From: Oehlia diaphana
Taxonomy: Eukaryota > Glomeromycota > Glomeromycetes > Glomerales > Glomeraceae
Reading direction: 5' to 3'
DNA length: 15,482 nt
Assembly: GCA_003833135.1 (NCBI GenBank)
Contig: QZLH01001369.1
Span: forward strand, 17,623-33,104
The notes under the pieces are model-generated. The model was not told the DNA's origin, did no database searches, and worked only from the letters and a program-made list of their open reading frames with translations. The position numbers were made by a program, and so were the translations under genes. Of the stretch, positions 9,254 to 15,482 are shown in pieces. The first letter of the stretch is position 1; every line of letters begins with the position of its first letter.

Positions 9254-9865
9254 AATACGTTATCAAACAGAGAATCTGTGTCACAACATATAGCGTTATT
9301 GCATCAATTAAGATTAATGTTCAGTCCATCTGATGTGATTAACATATATACTGATGGCTCAATGACAACCTGGTTTAATGTGAACCTAAACACCTTCACA
9401 AAACATATGGGTACAGGATGGGTGATACTAAATGACAAAGAAGAGGTAATATTAGAATGTAGCAGCTCAATCACAGAATGACTTTCATCTACACGTGCGG
9501 AACTAGGAGCCATTCTTTCAGCCATACTTGTCTTACAAACAGGACAGAGAGTAAACATCCTCACAGACTCTCAAGCTGCAATAGATAGTATCAATCATAC
9601 AAGAATAAATTTAACAAATGGGAAAAATAAAATACGGATATGATGTAATACTAACAACTACAGCATAATTAGTAGTATAATTAATCTTATTGATAGCAAA
9701 TACTTAGAGTTAAAACTAATAAAAGTTAAAGACCACTCAGGAATCAAAGGCAATGAAGAAGCAGACAGAGTGGCCAAAAATGATATGGAAAGATTAACTT
9801 GTATTACAATTAAGGACTTACAACAAAAAGACTTAAAATATGATTTATACTGGGATGGTAATTGA
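9254..9865 (+). pseudogene. LINE polyprotein fragment: type I RNase H domain
   Basis: All acidic residues expected of an RNase HI fold are visible in one frame: Asp in IYTDGSM (9353-9355), Glu in STRAELGAI (9500-9502), Asp in ILTDSQAAI (9566-9568), and the HSGIKGNEEAD block with His 9734 and Asp 9764-9766. The domain would remove the RNA strand of the RNA/cDNA hybrid. TGA codons at 9479-9481 and 9641-9643 interrupt it, and a third at 9863-9865 follows it. In each case the context (TE-stop-LSSTRAEL, RI-stop-CNTNNYSII, WDGN-stop-VDRHI) suggests a lost Trp, a TGG to TGA transition. Confidence 0.9.
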
Positions 9866-10645
9866 GTTGACAGACACATTAGAAAATTTATAGATAACAT
9901 ATGTGAAGCAGCATTAGAGGCAGTATGGTCTTTCAATCACACAAACAGAACAATTTTTCAAGACACAACTCACATAATAGAAGAGAAAGTCACTTGGGCA
10001 TTATTTAAAAAAAATACAGAACTCAACTGTACAATGTCATCCATAAACAACAATTTCATCAAGCATCTGAAACTTACAAATAATTTACTACCAACTTTAA
10101 AGATTATGAAAGAAAGGAGATATGATCTATATGGAGATGTAAAGTGTAGGATGTGTCTTGAAGAAAATGAAGATGATGATCACTTAATCTACTGCCAGCA
10201 GCTTAGGGATAAATGGTTAATGGTGGCTAATAATACTATACATAAATGTAACCAAATGCTTAAAGATTTGCTTTCACAAGAGAAACATTTACAACTAAAT
10301 CAAGAAGACACACAGCGATTGATTTCATGGAATAAGAACTTTTTTATTCATATAACAGGTTTTAATCAAGAATTACCCATTCCTTTTATACATCTGATGT
10401 TAAGGAATTTCTTTCCAAAAGAAAGATATAGAAAACTCAAGTCTATTGTTAAGTCAGAAAAAGCTACACTAACAATTACTACTTTGTTTTTAGAAATATT
10501 TATTACTGAATTTTATAGAATCATTTGGCAACCACGATGTAACCTGGTAACAGAATGGGAACACACAAAAGGGATCAAGAAGAAAGACCTAAAGAAGAAA
10601 ATACCAGCAAACCAACGTATTATATATGAAAGGATTCTAACTTAG
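9866..10645 (+). pseudogene. LINE polyprotein fragment: C-terminal region with CCHC zinc knuckle
   Basis: The frame is open from the last RNase H-region stop to TAG 10643-10645. It carries a zinc-binding pattern C-x2-C-x8-H-x3-C at 10145-10195 (Cys 10145 and 10154, His 10181, Cys 10193) within CRMCLEENEDDDHLIYC. Comparable C-terminal knuckles are found in many LINE proteins and are thought to bind nucleic acid. Past the TAG the same frame stays open for 63 more codons, to TAA 10835-10837. In such AT-rich DNA that suggests the original protein may have ended there, with the TAG as a further nonsense change. This last point is uncertain. Confidence 0.85.
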
Positions 10646-10837
10646 CAAGTAGAAGGTGATACATATGATTTAAAAAAAAGGAGAATTCTTAAACACAATG
10701 AACAGTGGTCAATTGCTCTTGAAAAAATAAGGCAATATGTAAATCAGTTTATTAGGAAAGGAAATAGAGTAATTTGGAAGGTATATAATAATATCAAGAC
10801 ATACAAATACAGATATAATTCCTTTTTTTTTATTTAA

Positions 10838-11082
10838 AGGGTAGTGAAAGCATATACTGAAGCCATATGATAATAATAATCCTATATAATCTAGTAGCTA
10901 TTACAGGAGGATATAGGTGAATTTCATATTGGTGATGGTAGAGCACGGGAGCAATCTATAGGATGGGAACCAGTTCAGAGTTTTAATAGATTAGTTATGT
11001 ATATATCAGAAATTCTGTACTACTATTATGTAACTAATAAACTCATGAATTGCACTACCTTGCAAAAAAAAAAAAAAAAAAA
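10838..11082 (+). terminator. LINE 3' untranslated region with AATAAA and poly(A) tract
   Basis: The stretch after the last possible stop is non-coding. It contains AATAAA at 11036-11041 and then, 22 bases further on, a run of 19 A residues (11064-11082). This is the normal eukaryotic 3'-end arrangement copied into DNA by target-primed reverse transcription. It fixes the orientation of the element and shows that the 3' end is complete. Confidence 0.85.
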
Positions 11083-11093
11083 TCTTAGTGATT
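11072..11093. repeat. Right target-site duplication of the LINE
   Basis: This is an A-run plus TCTTAGTGATT, identical to 5017-5038. The boundary between the element's tail and the A portion of the duplication is ambiguous by up to 11 bases. Confidence 0.9.
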
Positions 11094-11540
11094 TCAAATT
11101 AAAAATAATTAAAAATCATGTTTTGGTTATTTAAATATAAATATCAATATATCATATTTAAAAATAAAACAATTATATTCTGATTAAATATTTTGCGTAC
11201 ATTTTTTAAAAAAATCATAAAAAAAATTTGTACATCATTACTAAATATCATCTTGTGATAAATAAAAAATTACGCAACACAAATTCAACACAAATTCAAC
11301 ACAAATTTAACAAATTTAACGAAATTTGGCTAAAATTAATAATTTTTTACCTGAATTATCAACACAAATTGAACCCAAATTTTAGTCACGATTTATTTAT
11401 ATCACACTCACTGTACGATGTACAATTTCTGTAATTTTATGATATCATATTTTTTGGCCAATCAAAATTAGGCTGATTCTTGCATGTGATTTAATCATTT
11501 AATCATATACGCATTTTTTGTCTTATTTATTTTTGTCTCT
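11094..11540. other. AT-rich right flank of the LINE, no gene seen
   Basis: No coding signal is visible. The stretch includes three perfect tandem copies of the 11-mer CAACACAAATT at 11275-11307, with a related CAACACAAATTGAACCC further on near 11359. The first 26 bases (11094-11119) match, in inverted orientation, the sequence at the 5' end of the LINE. The open frame at 11228-11434 is the Asn/Thr-rich by-product of the 11-mer array. Confidence 0.55.
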
Positions 11541-12250
11541 TATTTCTTTATTCTTTTGTTCAATATTTTTAGTTTTTTTGTATTTTCTTTCTATTATTTC
11601 TTTAATTATATACAACATATTTACATATATTTCATAATTTATTACTTTGCAGGTATAAAATATATTTGTTTATTAATACTAATTATTTTTGTTTTTTTTT
11701 ACCTCTTTGTTATTTTGTATTGTAATACTAATAATAATATCCATGTTTCCTTTATTCCTTTTTATTTGTACTTTAATACTAACAATACTAACAATACTAA
11801 CATGTTTATTTTTTCCTTTCTCTTTATTTCTTTATTCTTTTGTTCAATTACTTTGCAGGTATAAAATAGTGTTTTGATCCAGATAAAATCTCAAATATTT
11901 TAACATGGGATTATGATTAAAAAAGGTTACAAATTTCAGCTTTAAGTGAACTATAATTTTGGTCAGAATTAAAATAATATTATTCTATAAATTTTATTAA
12001 TTTTGGTGGTTCCAGCCTAAATTAACTGAACTGGTATCTGGATAAAAATCGGATAAAATCACTACAGATCAAAACTCTAGTATAGAATATTTATTTATTA
12101 ATACTAATTATTTTAATATTAACGCTTTTTTTTACCTCTTTGTTATTTTATGTCATAATACTAACAATACTATCTACGTTTCCTTTATTCCTTTTTACTT
12201 GTACTTTAATAATAATAATAATATTTATGTTTTTTTTACTTCTTTTACTG
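11541..12250. repeat. Tandem duplication of a ~280-bp T-rich unit, second copy interrupted by a transposon
   Basis: Unit 1 spans about 11541-11824. Unit 2 starts at 11825 with the same TATTTCTTTATTCTTTTGTT sequence but lacks ~78 bp of unit 1. Both share ATTACTTTGCAGGTATAAAA (11641-11660 and 11847-11866), TTTATTAATACTAATTATTT, a CCTCTTTGTTATTTT block, and a TTTCCTTTATTCCTTTTTA block followed by repeated AATACTAAC triplet-like runs. Unit 2 is split at 11867-12079 by a small hAT-like element. The hydrophobic open frames at 11556-11864 and 11689-11877 come from poly-pyrimidine composition and are not credible genes. Confidence 0.8.
11867..12079. mobile_element. Non-autonomous hAT-like element (MITE), 213 bp
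   Basis: The left end TAGTGTTTTGATC and the reverse complement of the right end, TAGAGTTTTGATC, form a 13-bp terminal inverted repeat with one mismatch. Flanks are GTATAAAA (11859-11866) and GTATAGAA (12080-12087), an 8-bp target-site duplication with one later change. The host DNA is a tandem duplicate whose other copy lacks the insertion: at 11653-11660 a single GTATAAAA runs straight into TTTATTAATACTAATT. The window thus contains its own empty site. GATAAAATC occurs near each end (about 11882 and 12051) and may be a transposase-binding motif. There is no coding capacity. Confidence 0.85.
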
Positions 12251-12313
12251 TTTTTTTAACTCTATTTACCTTAATACTAACAATAATAACAATATTTCTT
12301 TTATTTTTATATC

Positions 12314-12363
12314 AGCCGTTTATGACTAAATAATATAATTATATTATTTAGTCATAAACGGCT
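12314..12363. repeat. 50-bp perfect palindrome
   Basis: The two 25-bp arms, beginning AGCCGTTTATGACTAAATAA and ending in its complement, match without error and without a spacer. As DNA it could extrude a cruciform; as RNA it would fold into a near-complete hairpin. The arm core TTATGACTAAATAAT recurs twice in direct orientation just downstream (12453-12508). I found no target-site duplication, so it is not clearly a transposon. Confidence 0.9.
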
Positions 12364-12377
12364 TAGATTAGGTTATT

Positions 12378-12508
12378 TAAGTAGGTAACAATATAAATAA
12401 ATATGACCTACTTATTGCTAGAAGGTGACCTACCTATTGCTAGAAGGTGTTTTACTTATGACTAAATAATCGAAATGTACTACTTATGACTAAATAATCA
12501 AAATGTAC
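12378..12508. repeat. Two adjacent tandem pairs (22 bp x 2 and 28 bp x 2) with a small hairpin
   Basis: A 22-bp unit, GACCTACYTATTGCTAGAAG plus GT, is repeated at 12405-12426 and 12427-12448. A 28-bp unit containing TACTTATGACTAAATAATC is repeated at 12453-12480 and 12481-12508. Each pair differs at one base. TAAGTAGGT (12378-12386) and ACCTACTTA (12406-12414) are exact reverse complements. The 28-bp unit shares its core with the neighbouring 50-bp palindrome. Confidence 0.85.
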
Positions 12509-12630
12509 CTATTTTTATTTAGTTCTGTGTGTCAATAATCATTTTCTAATATAATTTATGATATTGGGATTCTATGGTTGATTGGTTGTTGAATTCTATG
12601 TTTGAGGTCTGGCTTGTCTGTAGTGTTCTG

Positions 12631-12820
12631 AACGGATCGAATCAGATCAGATTTGAGATGAATCTGATCCAATCCGAATTCAGATCAAAAATAAATAGAT
12701 TCGATCTAATCTGAATTCAGATCAAAAAAAATTGGATCCGATCCAATCCGAATCTGAAACAGACTTGATTCGATTCGGTCTGAATTAAATTTGGATTTAT
12801 CCAGTCTGATCTGAATCCGA
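12631..12820. repeat. Left subterminal GATC-rich motif array
   Basis: About nine GATC sites occur in under 200 bp, in contexts such as CAGATCAGA, CTGATCC, GGATCCGATCC and CCGAATC. The arrangement is irregular and in both orientations. Dense short motifs inside hAT termini usually bind the transposase, and this array has that position. They look nothing like the surrounding AT-rich DNA. Confidence 0.75.
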
Positions 12821-12831
12821 AATTTAAAAAA

Positions 12832-13791
12832 ATGTTTTGCAACATTTTTTTAACAATTTTAAATAAAAAATGTTGCGAAACGTTTTTATTTATAATTTAT
12901 CAAAAAAAACGTTTCGCGACATTTTTTTAACGATTTTAATAAAAAACGTTGCAAAACATTTTTTATTTGTAATATAAAGGGAAAAAAACCATTTTACAAC
13001 AGTTTTTTAGTTATTTTAATAAAAAACGTTGCAAAATGTTTTTTATTTTTAATTTAAAAAAAAAAACCTATTTCGCAACGGTTTTTTAGTTATTTTAATA
13101 AAAAACGTTGCAAAACGTTTTTTACTTATAATAAAAAGTAAAAAAAACCATTTTGCAATAGTTTTTTAATTATTTTAATAAAAAATGTTGCAAAACATTT
13201 TTTATTTTTAATTTATTGAAAAAAAATGTTTTGCAACGTTTTTTTTAACGATTATAATAAAAAATGTTGCAAAATGTTTTTTATTATTAATTTAAAAGAA
13301 AAAAACCATTTCGCAATAGTTTTTTTAACTATTTTAATAAAAAATGTTGTGAAACATTTTTTACTTGCAATATAAAGTAAAAAAAACTGTTTCGCAACGG
13401 GTTTTCAACTATTTTAATAAAAAATATTGCGAAACGTTTTTTATTTTTAATTTATCGAAAAAAAATGTTTCGCATGTTTTTTTTAACGATTATAATAAAA
13501 ACATTGTGAAATATTTTTTATTTTAATTTAAAAGGAAAAAACCATTTCGCAACAGTTTTTTTAACTAATTTTAATAAAAAAACGTTGCAAAATGTTTTTT
13601 ACTTGCAATATAAAGTAAAAAAAACTGTTTCGCAACGGTTTTTTAATTATTTTAATAAAAAACGTTGTAAAATATTTTTTATTTTTAATTTATCGAAAAA
13701 AAAATGTTTCGCAACATTTTTTTTAATGATTATAATAAAAAATGTTGCAAAACGTTTTTTATTTTAATTAAAAACCATTTCGCAATAGTTT
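12832..13791. repeat. Satellite of about twelve ~80-bp inverted-repeat monomers in a three-monomer higher-order repeat
   Basis: The anchor TTTTAATAAAAAAYGTTGC (or TATAATAAAAA) recurs at spacings of 77-81 bp through the array. Each monomer is itself an inverted repeat: an arm like GTTTCGCAACGTTTTTT, a spacer AACTATTTTAAT, then AAAAAACGTTGCAAAAC. Linkers fall into three kinds: X (TTTAATTTATCGAAAAAAAA), Y (TTTTAATTTAAAAGGAAAA) and Z (ACTTGCAATATAAAGTAAAA). From about 12980 they follow the order Y-Z-X-Y-Z-X-Y-Z-X-Y, which is a ~238-bp higher-order unit. The first two monomers are less regular. Confidence 0.85.
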
Positions 13792-13794
13792 TAG

Positions 13795-13985
13795 ATCGGA
13801 TCTGATCTGGATCCATTCGAATCAATCCAATCTGATCCGTTATAATGAAATGTTAATCTGATCTGATTTGATTCGAAGCGGATCAAATTTTTTTTGATTT
13901 GGATCAGATCATGGATCATAAAATATATAATCTGATCTGATCCATCACGGATCAGATCCGTGGATACGAATCAGATCAGATTTTT
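13795..13985. repeat. Right subterminal GATC-rich motif array
   Basis: About fifteen GATC sites lie in roughly 190 bp, including GATCGGATCTGATC at the inner edge and GGATCAGATC blocks towards the end. It mirrors the left array but is denser. It directly abuts the last truncated satellite monomer. Confidence 0.75.
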
Positions 13986-14500
13986 TTCAGAACACTACTT
14001 GTCTGCAATTATTTGGATTTTAAGTTTTATGATGAAGTTTTTACCATTCTATGTCTCTTTGGTTGCCTGTTAAGGATTCGAGAATGCTTTTCTTCTTCAC
14101 TTATTTTGTTATCCATCAAAATGCTAAAATATAGTAAAAAAATATCATGTCGGGTGGCGCCGTAGATCTGCAATTAATTTTGGCTGACACTATGCCTTAA
14201 TTTCAGCTGATCTTTTGGGCATGTGATTTGAGGATCCAGCCTGGCGCCATGACAGTGATCTGATAGTGACCTGGTAGTTACTGTGGAACTGTCATAGAAT
14301 TATCACGGAACTGGTAGTTTGTCTGCTTAGATGCTGAATTATTATTTCCAAACATCTGGCCAAAATTGTGGAATAGTGCTGGCTGAAATTAAGCGAATTT
14401 TGACTGCGCCTTATTGTGCCATAGTCACATAATACTGTTCTGGTGACAGAACACCCTCTGTTATAATATAGCAAATTTGGCTAATTCTATTAGTTTACCA

Positions 14501-14652
14501 GTTTGAAGGTATAATATGCATTATTATAGCCAGCCCATTTGATTGTTAAAAAGTGCGCATATTGTGATCCAACTATTGCCTATTAGTTGCTGGTAATATG
14601 TATCCCAATTTCATATCCAAGATTGGAGGTGCAATTTGTATTATCATAGGAA
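14501..14652. repeat. Diverged direct repeat pair of about 33 bp
   Basis: The segment at 14501-14533 (GTTTGAAGGTATAATATGCA, then TTATTATAG) resembles 14620-14652 (GATTGGAGGTGCAATTTGTA, then TTATCATAG) at most positions, 119 bp apart. It looks like an old tandem duplication. Confidence 0.4.
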
Positions 14653-14674
14653 GAAACAAAGTGCCTTAAAAAAA

Positions 14675-14699
14675 TCTGCTCTAGGTGTAATAGAGCAGA
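14675..14699. repeat. Hairpin with perfect 9-bp stem
   Basis: TCTGCTCTA and TAGAGCAGA are exact reverse complements around a seven-base GGTGTAA loop. It is more GC-rich than its flanks. Its role is unknown; no gene ends or begins next to it. Confidence 0.6.
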
Positions 14700-14935
14700 A
14701 ATTTTACTGGGTCACTTCCTAGGGTAGAACTTGTTATCTGGAAAAGTGTTCTTTTTTCGATTTATCTTGTTCTTGTATTATCTTCTCTAGTTGCCCTAGG
14801 TGCCCTAGTAAAAAATAAAGTTCTTGGAAAAAAAATCAAAATTTTTCTATAGTATCTTTTTGGTATATGTATCGGTATGTTATATATATATATATGTTGT
14901 ATGTATGCTATCCCTATAAAAAATATGGACACGGT

Positions 14936-15109
14936 TAACATACGGTATTACCGTATTTTGCGAACAGTATCATTACAGTATCATTAAAGTATTTTAACAG
15001 TATTTTTACATACGATATACATTCGGTATTTTGCACACCGTATTATATACATGGTATTTTTAAATAGTGAAGATTTGTATACTTTATACTTATATGCAGT
15101 ATTATATCT
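14936..15109. repeat. Irregular GTATT-rich repeat leading into the 54-bp array
   Basis: Short blocks such as CGGTATT, CAGTATCATTA and TTTGCGAACAGTAT recur irregularly. A hairpin, ATACGGT-ATT-ACCGTAT, lies at 14940-14956. The block TTTGCGAACAGTAT is also part of the 54-bp unit that follows, so this seems to be the decayed edge of the same array. Confidence 0.6.
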
Positions 15110-15360
15110 CGGTTTATAACGTATGTGATTATTTGCGAACAGCATGGTATTCCAGTTTATAACGTATGTTTTATACTGGTGGTTATTTGCGAACAGCATG
15201 ATGCCTCAGTTTATAGCGTGTGTTTTACACTGGTGGTTATTTGCAAACACTATTATGTCTCAGTTTATAACGTACGTTTTTATACTTGTTGTTATTTGCG
15301 AACAGTATTATACCTCAGCTTATAACGTATGTTTTATACTGGTGGTTATTTGCTAATGGC
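15110..15360. repeat. 54-bp tandem repeat, about 4.7 units
   Basis: CAGTTTATAACGTATGTTTT or a close variant starts at 15153, 15207, 15261 and 15316, so the spacing is 54-55 bp. A first shortened unit starts at 15110, 43 bp ahead and lacking about 11 bases. Each unit continues TACTGGTGGTTATTTGCGAA and CAGCATGATGCCT. Because 54 is a multiple of three, several frames stay open and encode an 18-residue periodic, hydrophobic peptide (for example VCFILVVICEQ). Two plus-strand frames and one minus-strand frame are open across it. This argues for a non-coding array. Confidence 0.85.
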
Positions 15361-15482
15361 ATAATATATGTATATTTTTTCATATTTGCAAGTATTATTA
15401 CTACGGTATTTTTATATACTGTATAATATATATTTATATATTTATATATTTAACATGAAAATTTGTCCTTATAATTATTGAA
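15361..15482. other. AT-rich end of the window, no gene seen
   Basis: Mostly TATAT-type low-complexity sequence follows the last 54-bp unit. Nothing further can be supported. Confidence 0.6.

Larger units (their letters stand above)
5039..11082 (+). mobile_element. LINE (non-LTR retrotransposon), APE endonuclease / RT / RNase H, about 6.04 kb, inactivated
   Basis: The element is bounded by a target-site duplication (5017-5038 and 11072-11093) and ends in a 19-A run (11064-11082) with AATAAA 22 bases upstream. Its coding strand carries, in order, an APE-type endonuclease, a reverse transcriptase, a type I RNase H and a C-terminal CCHC knuckle. That is the layout of RNase H-bearing LINEs. Only about 120 bp precede the endonuclease frame, so no ORF1 is present. 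Either the family has a single ORF or this copy lost its 5' part. The reading frame is broken by at least eight stops (5496, 5529, 6907, 7939, 9251, 9479, 9641, 9863, and perhaps 10643) and four frameshifts (about 5195-5215, 6094-6113, 8295-8313 and 8860-8868). The copy cannot make a full protein. Confidence 0.95.
12621..13997. mobile_element. Non-autonomous hAT-like element carrying a satellite array, 1,377 bp
   Basis: The terminal inverted repeat TAGTGTTCTGAA is exact for 12 bases at both ends (12621-12632 and 13986-13997). An exact 8-bp direct repeat, CTTGTCTG, flanks the element at 12613-12620 and 13998-14005. Termini fitting YARNG and an 8-bp target-site duplication place it with hAT transposons. 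Inside each end is a ~190-bp array of GATC-containing motifs (GATCAGATC, GATCCGATCC, GAATC). The copy CGAATCAGATCAGATT occurs in direct orientation near both ends. Between the arrays lies about 960 bp of ~80-bp inverted-repeat monomers. No transposase frame is present, and the small open frame at 13585-13767 is a repeat artefact. Confidence 0.88.
14006..14934. other. Non-coding stretch, with a GC-richer repeat-like part at about 14140-14480
   Basis: No credible gene is visible. The part from about 14140 to 14480 is clearly less AT-rich than the rest of the window. It holds inverted pairs: TGGCGCC (14155-14161) with GGCGCCA (14244-14250), and CTTAATTTCAGC (14196-14207) with GCTGAAATTAAG (14382-14393). 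It also holds a GTTCTG-GTGA-CAGAAC hairpin near 14434-14449. GGCTGAAATTA also occurs near 1599, so the segment probably derives from a dispersed repeat. The minus-strand frame 14292-14474 shows no recognisable motif. Confidence 0.5.

Noticed and set aside
9479..9865. Three TGA codons at probable Trp positions, considered as evidence for a genetic code reading TGA as Trp
   Set aside because: TGG is used freely in the same frame, TAG and TAA stops and frameshifts also occur, and the organism appears to be a nuclear standard-code fungus. Pseudogene decay explains it better.
11556..11864. 102-codon hydrophobic open frame resembling a membrane protein
   Set aside because: It is made of poly-pyrimidine low-complexity sequence in a tandem duplication and runs across the joint between the two units. 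No conserved residues are visible.
13585..13767. 60-codon open frame in the satellite array
   Set aside because: It is a by-product of the ~80-bp repeat, with periodic Lys/Phe composition and no independent coding signal.
14936..15360. Tandem repeats considered as a CRISPR array
   Set aside because: The whole 54-bp unit is repeated without unique spacers, and the context is a eukaryotic nuclear genome.

Overview
The window looks like nuclear DNA from a very AT-rich fungus, most likely an arbuscular mycorrhizal fungus (Glomeromycotina, Rhizophagus-like). This rests on the strong AT bias, short 76-86 bp introns with GTAAGT-type donors, a LINE whose motifs resemble those I associate with Rhizophagus, and abundant mobile DNA. 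The species call is an inference from the sequence. I see no intact cellular gene. The window is a mobile-element-rich intergenic region holding one decayed spliced host-type gene.

Layout: 1-912 is AT-rich with no gene. 921-1322 is a 402-bp non-autonomous hAT-like element with an exact 8-bp target-site duplication (TSD). 1331-3414 has no gene, only weak repeats. 3415-3760 is a degenerate ~50-bp tandem repeat. 3985-4750 (minus strand) is a five-exon pseudogene for a Myb/SANT-like (trihelix/MADF-type) DNA-binding protein. 5039-11082 is a ~6.04-kb LINE flanked by a TSD. Its single broken reading frame runs in the order APE endonuclease, reverse transcriptase, RNase H, CCHC knuckle, and ends in AATAAA and a poly(A) tract. 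11541-12250 is a tandem duplication, one copy of which was hit by a second hAT-like element (11867-12079). 12314-12508 holds a 50-bp perfect palindrome and related short repeats.

12621-13997 is a third hAT-like element (1,377 bp, exact 8-bp TSD). Its interior is a satellite of about twelve ~80-bp inverted-repeat monomers, arranged in a three-monomer higher-order repeat and bracketed by GATC-rich subterminal arrays. 14006-14934 has no gene but contains a GC-richer repeat-like segment. 14936-15360 is a tandem-repeat region ending in a 54-bp array.

Nothing here forms a working pathway. The LINE and the spliced pseudogene carry the same kind of damage: premature stops mostly explainable as G:C to A:T transitions, plus a few frameshifts. 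The three hAT-like elements encode no transposase and would depend on enzymes supplied from elsewhere. The satellite-bearing hAT-like element is the most unusual object in the window.
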